Below, piece by piece: positions 1 to 10,852 of a stretch of 64,000 nucleotides of DNA (position 1 is its first letter; each line of letters begins with the position of its first letter). Under the pieces are notes generated by a model. That model made no database searches, was not told the DNA's origin, and saw only the letters and a program-made list of their open reading frames with translations. The translations under genes were made by a program, and so were the position numbers. Source of the stretch: Gordius sp. MW1 (Eukaryota; Nematomorpha; Gordioida; Gordea; Gordiidae); contig OZ038531.1 of the NCBI GenBank assembly GCA_964036665.1, forward strand, positions 4,340,001 to 4,404,000, given 5' to 3'.

Positions 1-97
1 TATAATCTTCAAAATGGATGCCAAAATTTGGAACATTTTTTAAAGGGGATTGAGCAGTCTATTAGTCTATGATTATATAGAAGTTTCAATTTTCCAA

Positions 98-328
98 ATG
101 CCAAAATTGATCAAACTTCCCCTGAGAAATCAAAAATTCAATAGACATTCTTATGATCATATTGAATTGAATCCCCAAAAAAACCCAAAGCGTTTATTCG
201 AAGAATATTTTGGGTTGGGTTGTCTTATTGTTGATTCAAAATCAAAACCACACTCAATCAAAAAACGAACTAAGGTTAAAACATTGGAGCAAAAAGTTTT
301 TAAAATCTACGACCGAGTTTTAACCTAA
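98..328 (+). CDS. Hypothetical ORF or terminal exon
   Basis: This open frame of 76 residues starts at an ATG and ends at a TAA followed directly by an AATAAA-like poly(A) signal near 330. The product is basic and lysine-rich, with a run of the type NPKRLFEEYFGLG and a basic tail. It matches no family I recognise. It could be the last exon of a plus-strand gene beginning left of the window, because the frame is open upstream of the ATG. It lies in the region expected to hold the 3' part of the minus-strand FHIP1 gene, so it may instead be chance. Only composition and the poly(A) signal support it. Confidence 0.22.
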   Translation: MPKLIKLPLRNQKFNRHSYDHIELNPQKNPKRLFEEYFGLGCLIVDSKSKPHSIKKRTKVKTLEQKVFKIYDRVLT

Positions 329-506
329 TAAAAGGAATGCCAAATTTATTATAACCAACGTAGCTATCACGCCCAAGTTTTTAGCAAATCTTCACTTAAT
401 TTTAGAAAGTAGACTACGACAAAATTCCATATGTTAAAAGCAAAATTTAAAAAACTCGTACCAAGAGGGTCATCAAACACGTTAAAAATTGTAATTAAAA
501 ACTAAC

Positions 507-3500
507 TTGAAGACGAGTTCTAGCATTAAATCTTCGCAATTCATCTCCAGCAGGGTGTAAAGAAGTGAAAGGTTAACCAATTTCATCTGCAAGTAAAAAA
601 ATATAAATCAATGATGTTATTCCCCCCCCCCCCCCATAAATTTTAAAATATTAAACACAATGATTAAGAGTAATTAACAAAGTAGATACTTATTTAATCA
701 TCACATTAACAAAACCATTAATATAATTGTAACTTTAATACTAATATTATAATTTCCAATGTGATTTTGTGCTCAATATAGAAATTATTTATTTTAGGTT
801 GTAGTGGCCAAGACCCTCGGTAATTTGGAACTGGAGGGTAGCCAATTCCTTAAACAAATAGCAAAATTTATTATTTCAATTATAAAGAACCCCAATTTTA
901 TTTTTTTATTTTTAAGAAGGAAATACCACAAAAATTGTGAAACCCAATACAATTCTAATATATTTTAGCAGGTATCATATACAATTATTTGGAAATAAAC
1001 CTCTATTAGCTTTCGGAAAAAATATTATAATCTTAAAAAGATAACCCTAAATTAATAAAAAATATATTTTTTTAATTAAAAAGAGTAAAAGTAAACTCTT
1101 TCGTCTGGGTGCATGGCTAATCTCGCCACGATTAAATCTAGCAGAGAAGAATGGTTTTCATGCAATTCGACGGAGGGACTTTCGAGAGATTGGGATGAAG
1201 GGTCTAGAGATCGAAACAAAAAATCCACAAAAACTTTCACCATTGCCGGGTGCCTAACGTGCCTGAGCAGGGCTTCAAAATAGGCTGTCGACGTTATCAC
1301 TTCGTCCAGCCCGGTATCTAACTCCTTGGGGTCAATACGATCCCAAAACGGAAAAATGATTTTTATAAATGAATTTTTTAATTTTTTCGTATAATTTAAG
1401 CTGGAGCTAAGCGTGTCTTGCCACTTTTTTACACAAAAAAATACACTTTTCAACATCAAAATATACCCCGAGGTCGCTTCTTGTTTGGTCGACATTTGGT
1501 TAAACTAAGCCTAGGGCTCGACTCTAGTCTGTTTTTCAAATTTCGACTAAGCCTTGAGGTCGACTGGGAAAATCAGACCAATATACCTTTGGTATGTTTA
1601 TGTTTAATCGACAAAAACTTACTAACCATCGTTTTTTTCTACGATTTAAAAAATATAGATAACAATAACTAATGCAAATGTCCTGCAAGTCGCACTAAAA
1701 GTTGGCAAAGGATTGAAATATTTTTCGATTACTATTACTTCGCACCTCTACCCTCCAATTTATATGCTTATTTATGTAACAAACCAAAGATGTATTAATG
1801 TAACCTAATAAAATTATCGAAAAATTTAAACATTACATAAAACAAGTATCAACAAAAAAAATCAACCAGCAAACTATTTGCAGATTTTGGTAGAGTTTTT
1901 TGCGGTGAACACGAATACATTTTTTATTTTTTATCCTATACGTCAAGTTTTTGAAATATTTGTTGTCAAAGTTGCTAAAAACAGCGAATCAAACACGTTA
2001 CCGATTAATTTGCAAGTTATTGACGTTTGAAAAACACCAAAATCGCTGTTTCGAGCAACTTTGACAGCAAATATTTGAAAAACTAAAAATAAATTTATGT
2101 TGACCATATAAAAACTCTACCAGAATCTGCAAACAGTTTGCCGATTAATTTTACCTTTGAATAGTATAATTTATTATCTAAATATTTTAGTGAGTTTTTA
2201 ACGTGTGGACTAAGAAGTGGCAAAAACTAGCTTTTTCCGATGATTTTATCCAGGCTACATTTCTTAAATGTTGAACAAAGAGTTGAATTTATATATATTT
2301 TGTTCGAAAGTGTCCATTATTTGTTGACCAGTGAAATTGAGAAATAAATTAAAACAATAAATACGAAGTTTTGGCATCACACCTGTCTCAAGCATTGACC
2401 CAAAACGGGGTTCAAAAATCCACCGTAAACCATTGAGACCAATTGTTCTCTAATCCTAGGGTGAATTTTCTAACGGAAAAAAAAATCATGTAAAGAGCCC
2501 ATAAAATTATTTGCAAAAATACACAAATAAAAAAAGAAAAATTAAAAATAAAACAAAAAATTGCAAATTGGGATTGAAAATAAACTTGTATGACGACGTC
2601 TAGGAATTGTAAAAAGTTGATTATATCCAAAAGTCCCGTAATATTAACAATAGCCTCTTTGCTTATCCTATGGGGGTGGTCGGCTGGCCAAGGCAATTGG
2701 CGGGGTAAGTTAGAATATAAACAACCCAAAGTTGCTGCGGAAACCTTTGCATTTAAAAAATACATAAACATACTTATTTATTGATAAAAAGTAAATCAAT
2801 CAATAACTATTTTATGATCAAATTGTATTAGGATTTAAGTAATAATGTGAATGTAGCAAGCTCATGGAATTAGAGGGGGCAATAATGATCATTTTTTGCA
2901 ATTTTAGCCAAAATTTTAATAAATTTCAACAAGTTTTTGGAATTAGAGGGTGGGGGGCAGCCACCTTTATCTGCCTGCCCTTCCCCCCGGCTACACCCAT
3001 GATTAAATTGTGTATATATATATGAGACTTAAGTAAAAATATTTTAAATTACGGCACTAAAATTGGATTTTTCCTCTATAAATTTGGCTAAGTCTTCGTG
3101 AACGGATGATAGAGAGGTGTAAAATAGGAGGGAATTTTTGGATAATTGACCTGTTTTACAATGTGTAAAAGAGATTATTTATTGCGTATATATACCAATT
3201 TCATCTTCTCGTTGAATAAAGGACACCAGAGTACTGACGAAAAGATATTTATAAGAATCACATGTTACGGTGAGGTAAAAGTCAAAAAGACCTTTCTCTC
3301 GATGGAATATTCCAGAAATTTCGTTGAGTACAAAAACTAGTCGACGTTGTACATCGTAGGATACTGTTCCACCAAATTTAGAGCAGCATTTTATAAGTTT
3401 TAGCAAAGGCCGTAATACAGGTTTGTGTATCAATATTTTCTAAAAAGTAAAACAAATAGATGTTTGAAAAAATAAAAGTATTAATATTTTTAATGTTTGA

Positions 3501-3955
3501 TAAACAGTATCCAAATATAATTGTGTATGATTGGGAATTTAATAGTATTTCAAAAAGTAATTATTATTTTAGCCAAAATTTCCATTAAGCTATGTCATTA
3601 TTACAAAAAAAATATTACTTGATGGTAGTTTGCTAACAGGACTTGATATATTTGAAGTTGTGAGATTTTTAAAAGTTCAAAATGTGGACCAGAATTTAAG
3701 GACCACATTAAAAATTTGTGTAAGGAATCATGAGTGAGGAAAAAATCAAAGAATGGATCATTTGATATATCTTTTACATCTAATGAATCCTCCTAACAAA
3801 TACAAAATATATATATTGACAATCAAAAACATTTTTTTTACTAATATAAATGTTAATGTCTTTAAATGTTTGTTCAAAGCAATTATAGACTCATCCCAAA
3901 CGTTGGATGCCTTGGGGTTTTCTGTAATAAATTTATCAATAGAGTTCCATATATT
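507..3955 (-). CDS. FHIP1: FTS and Hook-interacting protein (FHIP1/FAM160A type), partial, seven exons
   Basis: FHIP proteins join FTS and Hook adaptors in the complex that couples endosomal cargo to dynein. In 5' to 3' order on the minus strand the exons are 3842-3955, 3619-3792, 3196-3439, 3053-3150, 2586-2744, 1097-1423 and 507-586. All reading phases agree and give about 398 residues without a stop. Recognisable family segments are HKPVLRPLLKLIKCCSKFGG with the following RLVFVLNEIS, then VSTLVSFIQRE, SNFSAVSAATLGCLYSNLPR, ITSTAYFEALLRHV and LLEMNCEDLMLELVF, each aligning to the remembered vertebrate FHIP1 order. The initiator exon upstream of 3955 was not found. The last donor, at 506, leads to 3' exons probably left of the window. 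Two donors (1096, 2585) are the weak form GTTTAC or GTTTAT. Introns hold a small palindrome at 1855-2155 and a CATGG-type repeat at 2863-3002. The family call is firm; the paralogue within FHIP1 or FHIP2 is inferred. Confidence 0.85.
1490..1640. repeat. GTCGAC-rich MITE fragment in an FHIP1 intron
   Basis: The stretch carries the motifs TTGGTCGAC, GGCTCGACT, GAGGTCGACTGG and TTAATCGAC. They also characterise the short elements at 17901-18083, 20291-20469 and 21740-21960. Ends are not clear here. It lies just upstream of the FHIP1 exon at 1097-1423. Confidence 0.4.
1855..2155. repeat. Small palindromic element, related to the arms of the 15-17 kb palindrome
   Basis: The left half (GGTAGAGTTTTTTGCGGTGA near 1890, then TACGTCAAGTTTTTGAAATA) is repeated inverted in the right half (TTTGAAAAACTAAAAATAAA, then AAAACTCTACCAG near 2113). 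The same GATAGAGTTTTTTGTGGTGA sequence forms the outer arms of the 2-kb palindrome at 15241-17267, so the two belong to one foldback family. It sits in an FHIP1 intron. Confidence 0.65.
2863..3002. repeat. CATGGGCGTAGCC-family MITE, degenerate copy
   Basis: It starts CATGGAATTAGAGGGGG and ends CCCCCGGCTACACCCATG. The core, TTTTAGCCAAAATTTTAATAA with AATTTCAACAA, is shared with the intact copies at 43708-43873 and 55107-55284. The left terminus has lost the GCGTAGCCAGG part. It lies in an FHIP1 intron. Confidence 0.6.
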
Positions 3956-4703
3956 CTAAAATTTAATTGAGTAATTCAAAGTTATTGATACTTTAAATAA
4001 GCGAAAATTGTCTTCCTTTGATCGCGATATTATATTCATTAGCTAAGAGGGTCAAGTTACATATAAGCGGCTAACCAAGATGTTTCGAACGAAAGAACCA
4101 TATGATTTTTAATGAATGAGTTCTAGCATATGAATCATCGGTTATTCCATTTTTAATAAATTGCTCAGTGTCAAGTCTCAACCCATTCGGATTGTTCCCA
4201 TTTAACCATGGGCGTACCCATGAATTAAAGGGGGGGGGGCAAAACGTTTAAAAGTCCATTTAGAGGGGGGCAAAACATAAATTTTTTTAATTTTTCTATG
4301 TATTTGCATTGAAAATTTTTTTTCTTACCCCCCCCCCCCTGCGTACACCCATGCATTACCTAGTATAATTTGAAAATACTTTAAATAGCAAATTATTAGA
4401 GATATATAAAAGGTAACCGATTATGATTTAAACTATACCTCATATTAAAATATAGAGGCCTGGTGTTTTAAAATGCACAAGAGGCCAGTAGAGGGGCAAA
4501 ATTTTACACAAGCCTTTATGTCAACACATATAATAAAATACCTCGTATTATCCACTAACACTACTACTATTTGATACCATCTGGGTACGTAGAGCAAGAT
4601 TGAACCCCTATTGATTTTACCATATCTCCACCTATTTAAGCAATCACATAGTCTCAGGGGACACTTGCTTAATCTCTTCCTTGCCTCTCGCTTTTTTCTC
4701 TAT
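3956..4703. other. No gene recognised; holds one CATGGGCGTACCC MITE
   Basis: I searched the minus strand here for an initiator exon of FHIP1 and found none that joins convincingly to the exon at 3842-3955. The only clear structure is the G/C-run MITE at 4207-4353. Confidence 0.5.
4207..4353. repeat. CATGGGCGTACCC MITE
   Basis: The element runs from CATGGGCGTACCCATGAATT through a long G run to a long C run and TGCGTACACCCATG. Ends are inverted. The flanks CATTTAAC and CATTACCT share only part of a possible target duplication. Confidence 0.65.
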
Positions 4704-4980
4704 GCTTTTATTTATCACACCTTCTTCTCCCAAAAATTCGCTTAACCCCGATTTCACATATTATAAACCGATCACATGTATAGTTTTAAATACTAATTAC
4801 GCGTTAATCAAATCCCTGGTAAAACAAATTGAGGAGCCAAAGGAATCTGAGAACAGGTTTACACGTTCTTGGAAATTATTAATCGATGGTAAGGTAGGTA
4901 ATAAAATCGAACTTAAATACAATTATAACGATATTTGGTATATTTGGTTAAAATTAACTGAATCACCATACATTTTATGA
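4704..4980 (+). CDS. Hypothetical 91-residue ORF
   Basis: The frame opens at ATG 4704 and stops at 4978-4980; AATAAA begins at 4980. The product starts with a hydrophobic segment (MLLFITPSSP) and continues as a charged, tyrosine- and tryptophan-bearing chain including KLLIDGKVGNKIELKYNY. The composition looks more coding-like than the surroundings, but no family is recognised and no splice partner was found. It could be a single-exon small gene, the last exon of a larger gene, or chance. Confidence 0.28.
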
Positions 4981-5800
4981 ATAAATGGCACAAAATCTAT
5001 TCTAAATGATAGACAAGATTAAACAAGATATTCTAATTTATTCAGCCGGAAGATAGCTATAGTATTTTTGGTAAACAGTATTTATATCTCAAACAATAAA
5101 CTTATTGTGAAAGAGTAAAACTATCTTGCAATAGAGCTCAAAAACTTAATTTTCTATACTTTAATAAATATAGAATTTCTTTTTATTTTATTTCTCGAAT
5201 GATTGTTATAAAAATAATTTGTTTTCTTGTTGTCCCCCCCCCCAAAAGGGAGGGCTCAATTTATTAATTAAATTCCAATACACGAATTTATTAATGATTA
5301 ATAACTACACTAACAGTAATAGCATAAATATATATAACTGCCTTTTACAAACAATTCGTACTTTAAATAGCAGGAATAATAATGATGATGGTTGATGTAA
5401 ATAGGTAAACCATACAATAACGATCGGGGGTTGATTGAAGATGAAAATATGTAAACAACACCATCACGATCGGGGAGGGGGATTATAACAAACAAACGCG
5501 TTAGGACTGCGTGACAATAAATTTGAATAGTCATACAACTAGCAAGGGGAGGGTAATAAAACTAAAAGGGTAATTGAACAAGCCAAGAATAGTAATTAAA
5601 ACACGAAAGGGGGGAAGAAAAATAGCTATATCATAAAACTAGAACTACGCAACCAAAACTGGATAAAACCAAAATTAAGAGGGGATTGGCGTTATGCCAC
5701 ACTTAATACTTAATAAAAGTGACTTTTTGATACACCATTCTAATTTTAATATACCAAAATTGTGAATATTTTAGATTTACCTTCTATTTTGTGTTTCTTA

Positions 5801-6764
5801 TAGATACCTGCAACGGGCCTGTTTAGGGTCAGTCGGCCCGCCAGTTATAAAAATTTGAAAGCCTGGCCCGGTCCGGTGCCCGTCGAAATAGCCCGGCCAG
5901 CTAATTTTATAAAAAGCCCGAGTCCGGCCCGGGCCCGATTTTTTTTTATTTTTTGTTAATTTTTTTACCGATATGGTAAACAATAAGTATGCGTTAAAAA
6001 CGTTAATAAAAATATTTATCAATTAATAATTCCCGATCAAACGAGATCTTTTATTTTAAGAGGCGACCTACAGGAAAAGATTTCTTTTACAAGTGGCACT
6101 TCGGACATAAAGGTACATAAGCCAAATAAACTTTTAAAGCTCCTATTTAAGGTTATAATGTTCTTAATTCAGTTATAATTAATTGGCTTCTTTGCTTTTC
6201 CACCATTTTTAATATTGAGGTTATTGATAAAAATGAAGAAACAGTGATATTTACAAAAATAACTTAAAGAAAAAAATTTAAAATTTGTTTTTAAATTTGT
6301 TAATGAATAAATAATTTTCAGGGAATTATTTAGCCAGTTTCGCAATTATCCGATATATAGCAACAACCTAGACAAGATGCCCAAAAAAATGGGCTGCCCC
6401 CCCTCCAAATCCAAAAACATATTTTGCCCTACCTAAACTGCCCCCCCTCCTCTAATTTAAATTGGCTACGCCCATGAGATCACCTGTATAAACATCTTTA
6501 GCATTTATAATGCGGGTTGAGATATTGTTGAATTAATGAACTAAGATGGAAATAAAATTCAACTTTCTTTGTTAATTCAATATACACAAAGTAATTATAA
6601 ATTAAAACATTATAAAAACACCTTCCTTTAACTAAATCTAATGGATTGTAATGGGCTTTTAGCGGGGCTTTTAGGCTCGGCCCGAGCCCGTTAAGTTATT
6701 TAAGGCCCGTCCAGGCCCGGTCCGTTATTTAATTTTTGACGGGCCGGGGCCGTGCAGGTCTCTT
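5801..6764. mobile_element. hAT-type MITE, GGCCCG-rich, with 8-bp target duplication
   Basis: The element starts TAGATACCTGCAACGGGCC and ends GGGCCGTGCAGGTCTCTT, so the termini are inverted. It is flanked on both sides by GTTTCTTA (5793-5800 and 6765-6772), the 8-bp duplication expected of hAT transposases. Both ends are rich in GGCCCG, unlike the AT-rich middle. A decayed CATGGGCG-family end, reading CTACGCCCATG, lies at about 6370-6477 inside it. No transposase is present, so it is non-autonomous. Confidence 0.8.
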
Positions 6765-6929
6765 GTTTCTTATATCATATATATACTCTATGGTGTTCAT
6801 GATTATATATATTGTACAGTCGAAATTGTATAAGTGAGAAAGAATAGTGTAATATTTATAAATGGTAAATAACCGCTATTTTTTCAACACATTGCCTGAA
6901 ATTTACGCTAAATCTTACATATAAAAATG

Positions 6930-7240
6930 AAACTATGTGTGTGTGTGTATATATGCCGCCCAATTTTATAAAACTACTAGACCGATTTGGCTCAAAATTT
7001 CACAGTTTATTCCTGACACTCCGGAAGATTTGTTTTAGACAAATAGGTCTAGTAGTTTTTAAGTATTCGTAGGCGTTGCACTGCATGCGGAAATAGAACA
7101 ATAGGAGTAGAACATATAGACATCAATATTTTTACTTCACTAACCGCTTTATCATCTATATGCCCTAAAATTCCAACATAATTTAATACACCCGGGTAAA
7201 TGGCAAAACAACGTTTGCCGGGTTCATCTAGTTTATTTAT
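6930..7240. repeat. Dispersed repeat fragment with (TG)n and GGCAAACGTTGTTTTGCC motif
   Basis: A TG microsatellite near 6932 precedes a segment, with inverted GACCGATTTGGCTC and ATTTTATAAAACTACTAG, that matches 13040-13215 in inverse orientation. Near 7186-7235 lies the reverse complement of ACCCGGCAAACGTTGTTTTG. That motif recurs near 9722 and 10008. Similar sequences form the ends of widely dispersed arthropod elements, often attributed to Helitron-like transposons; that attribution is from memory. Confidence 0.5.
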
Positions 7241-7410
7241 AAGTGAGAAATGGTTAAATGCTTAAAAACGTATAAGTGGTAGGATTATAAAAAATCTTCA
7301 TTATATTTTTACATTAAATTTAGGTGTTTAAGTGAGAATGAAAAAATTTAACTTACTATGATAAGTTAAATTAATTGAAGTGGCCATACATACAAGTAAA
7401 TCAAATGCCA

Positions 7411-7648
7411 TCTCTAGCAAAACTATAGAAAATTGTTTCCAAAAGGACGCTTTAATGTTAATCTTAATCTGCAAAATGACAGCTGGATTGATGCTGCAGG
7501 TGTTTGGATGTGTTTACAGAGATTCCAACAGCTCAGATTCTTTAGTTAGCACCTCATTTTCTACAACCAATGATTCACTTAACTATGATGATGATTGTAT
7601 TAGCTGTTTGGGTGATCATACCGATGCTGTTAATATAGAGGAAAAAGG
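7411..7648 (+). CDS. Candidate exon of an unidentified gene
   Basis: An open segment encodes a serine- and aspartate-rich run, DSNSSDSLVSTSFSTTNDSL followed by NYDDDCISCLGDHTDAVN. It ends at AAAG before the donor GTAATT at 7649. A second possible exon follows at about 7710-7779 (VKLVEETPFKDAQMGYLL, then stop), reached through the acceptor at 7708-7709. Another frame in the first half encodes NLQNDSWIDAAGVW, so the true frame before about 7490 is unclear. No family is recognised. The acidic and serine bias and the splice signals are the only support. Confidence 0.27.
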
Positions 7649-8088
7649 TAATTTTACGTTTTAATTTATTAATTTTTTGCATTTGGAAAGTAATGTGCCT
7701 TTGAGTATAATGAAGTTAAATTAGTTGAAGAAACACCCTTTAAAGATGCACAGATGGGATATTTACTTTAGACAAATTCGCCCATCATGTATTAAAAGAT
7801 CAAAAAAACTTAGAGAGTTTGAATTCTTTATAGAAAATCAACTCTTTAAAAATGAAATTCATCTGAGGCTTATCACAAATATTTTTTACCAAAAATTAAT
7901 ACATTAAATAAATATTTATGTATTTTTTATATGATTTTAATAAATTCATCTTAATTGTCTAATATCTGGTATGATATGTACAAAAATGTTAATTTAATAT
8001 GCAGAAGTGCATTAAAAGTTATGCTAATTTTTTTATCAAACTTTTTAAAATGTATGATATTAACTAGTCAGATGTTTTGTTTATTTAG

Positions 8089-8157
8089 TTTAGATTGTGA
8101 GAATTGTAACTTTGTAGATAGAAAGGCAAACAAAAATTTGATGCGTGCGACAAACAG
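8089..8157 (+). CDS. Candidate internal exon, unidentified
   Basis: This 69-base segment has a good acceptor (TTGTTTATTTAG) and a strong donor (CAG then GTACGT). It encodes LDCENCNFVDRKANKNLMRA with a CxxC pair. It could belong with the candidate exon at 7411-7648 on the same strand. The function is unknown, and it may be a chance combination of splice-like signals. Confidence 0.25.
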
Positions 8158-8962
8158 GTACGTTTTATTCCTAGATACATTTTTGATCTCTCCTAATAGT
8201 ATCCTTGTGTATTTAAATAACTTTTGAGCTTAAAATTTGAAATTAAAAATATTTCTGATATACATAGCATCTTATGATAACATCGTTTCTCAATAATAAA
8301 AATATTAGAAAAAAATTTATTTGCTTCGCTATAAATCTAAACGTGTAATCAACATATTAGCGCAAAATAGTCAAGATTAAATAATTTTTTTCTTAAATAT
8401 GGCCTCCTCCACACTTAAACATTTGAGGTTAAATCTCTCAGAGAGTACCGCAATCGAAATAATATTAATAATCTCAATTTACATAATAACTTATTTCTAT
8501 CTACACCAAAATAAGCATGTGCTTTTTTTAAGTTAATAGACGTTTATTTCCAAATGATTGTGTATGATACATGCTAAAACATATTAGATTAATAAGCAGG
8601 CATAGAGCCATGTATTGAAAATTTAGTGGATTTTACAATTTCCATGGTGATTTTCCGGTTAATATAAAAACATTTTTTGGGGTCGTGTGTAATCATAGAC
8701 TAATAAAACTATAGACTGCCGAACAGCTGATCTTCGCATTGAAATTTCTTGAGCAACTCAGGCCGCCATTACTTTAACCGACCAATATGCGCACTTGTGA
8801 AATAAAAAATTGCATAAGTGTTTATAGATAAAAAATGGAAAGACATCATTCCATGTGTAAGTTGAATTTAATTTTTTTATTATTTTTTTTTATAGATATC
8901 CTAAAAATCCTGAAATTAAAAAAAAAAATCTTCTTCTTTTAAACATTTAGCCTCTTCTATAT

Positions 8963-9420
8963 TGTGGTGTCCTTGCCCCCGAGAATTTATATTTTATAAC
9001 ACCCCCCCCCCCCCCACATTCAATAGAAACTTACTTTACGCATAGTCTTGACAGTTTATCCCACTACGCTAAATATAGCTTATTAATACCACTTCGCTTT
9101 TTATTACCATCGCGATCGCAAATAGAGATTAGGATTACGATGAGTTACCATAATATATTTTGATAGTTATCGAAAATTAACTACCATATGATCATTAATA
9201 ATATTATTTTGTGTCGCATATTCATTAAATAAAAATATTAAATCGGGACTTTAGAAATCCTCAAACAGTTATAGTCCTCCCTTTTGGGGGAGGACCTAAA
9301 GCCTTTTATCATTATGAAAATTAGATTATTCTTAAATAAATAAAATTCTAATTCGGACAATTAAATAAAAGGTTCTTAAATTGGACTAGGGAAATAAAGT
9401 TTTGTTTTATGAAAACAAAA
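8963..9420 (+). repeat. Left (5') LTR
   Basis: It is about 458 bases and near-identical to 13841-14302. Shared marks are the C run after TTTTATAACA, CCATCGCGATCGCAAATAG, and the hairpin CCTCCCTTTTGGGGGAGG near 9277. Confidence 0.8.
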
Positions 9421-9718
9421 TAATGGTGTCAGAAAATGTGGATCAATTGAACCTTCGGCAACCAACCCCAAGACAAAATATTGGCAAAATTCTTCAAACG
9501 AATTAAAATCCCGACCCACTTAACTATTCCGTTCTTTAATTCAGTGCAAGAAATACTCTCAGACTCGAATACACCTAAAAGGGAAAAATTCTTAAACAAA
9601 TACCCACCCAAACTGAAGCATACCTGTCAACAAATGAAAAATAGATTCACACCAATTATTCGATACTTAAATATTATGTAAGATAGCATACTTGTTTTTT
9701 TTCACATATATTAATGAC

Positions 9719-10044
9719 TAGCTGACCCGGCAAACGTTGTTTTGCCATATTAAAAAAAATTTAAATAAGAAAATTTAAAACTACCAAATTTTTTTTTTAA
9801 AAACTCAACTAAACGAAAAATAACAAATAATTGATATTTTTAGGGGTGGTTAAAAACACAAAATTTTACCTCAATAATGTTCGAATTTAAATTTTCATGA
9901 AGCAAATTTTTTAAGTCATATTTACCTATAATCAAAAAAAAATATTGCGCCTGGTCTTTATGATAAAATATAAACAAAAGGCGGATACGGATGATAGGCA
10001 TCGAAAAATCAAACGTTGTTTTGCCATTTACCCGGGTGTATTAG
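9719..10044. repeat. Segment bounded by two copies of GGCAAACGTTGTTTTGCC
   Basis: The motif occurs near 9728 after TAGCTGACCC and again near 10011 followed by CCGGGTGTATT, in direct orientation. Its inverse is at 7196-7220. The sequence between is AT-rich with no coding signal. Confidence 0.5.
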
Positions 10045-10059
10045 CAGAATATATATCAT

Positions 10060-10300
10060 GGGCGTACCCAGGTTTTGAATTAGGGGGGGGGGGGGGGGGG
10101 GGGGTGGGGCAGATTATTAAAATTTTTTGCTTGACTATCCAAAAATTTTCCTGCGACCGTAATTTAAATTAGGGGGGGGGGGGGCAAAATATAATTTTTT
10201 TTTAATTTTTAAGGGTATTTGTATTGAAATTTGATCCTTTTTTTAATTAGGGAGGGGGGCAGCCGCGCCCTCTGCCCCTGGCTAATTAGGGGGGGGGGCA
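10060..10300. repeat. CATGGGCGTACCC-family MITE with very long G runs
   Basis: It starts CATGGGCGTACCCAGGTTTT and contains G runs of more than 20 at 10082-10104 and of 12 at 10172-10183. The right end is not clean, and a second partial copy appears to follow. Homopolymers of this length are prone to sequencing error. Confidence 0.5.
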
Positions 10301-10499
10301 TATAGATAAATTTCAATAGATTAGGAATATATCAAATGTAATTGGTAAGTGTTTATTATGCAAAAAATTTTAAACAAATAGTTAAAGAGGGTCCAAGGCC
10401 CTGGCCCACCCAAGAGAGAAAACCTGGCTCCATGGCCCCCCCCCAAGTAAAAAATATTTGGCCCCCTGGCCCTTCAAGCAATTTTTTTTATTTTTATGT

Positions 10500-10740
10500 A
10501 ATTAAAAAACTATATCATAATCATGGGCGTAGCCAGGGGGGAGGCTGCCCCCCCCCCCTAATTAGCCAGGGGGAAGCAAGGGGCGCAACGCCCCCTTCCT
10601 AATTGAAAAAAAGAAGGATCTTAATACGAAAACCCTTAAAAATTAAAAAAAAATTATGTTTTACCCCCCCCCCCCCTTTAATTAGCCAGGCGGGGCAGGG
10701 GGCGCGGCTACCCCCCCCCCCCTATTTGAACTTAACTCAA
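10500..10740. repeat. CATGGGCGTAGCCAGG-family repeats, tandem or nested partial copies
   Basis: ATGGGCGTAGCCAGGGGGGA at about 10523 leads into C and G runs, then ACCCTTAAAAATTAAAAAAA and another AATTAGCCAGGCGGGGCAGG. At least two partial copies overlap. Individual boundaries were not resolved. Confidence 0.5.
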
Positions 10741-10852
10741 AATAATACAGATGCGTATTAGCGAATTTACACATAAATATAAATTATTTTGGTAAAATGA
10801 AATTTAAATAACGGTCGCAGGAAAATTTTTGGATAGTCGAGACCTTTTTTAA

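Noticed and set aside
7380..7664. Full 94-codon frame as a single-exon gene.
   Set aside because: The first part seems better explained by another frame and the end fits a splice donor; it is kept only as a candidate exon.
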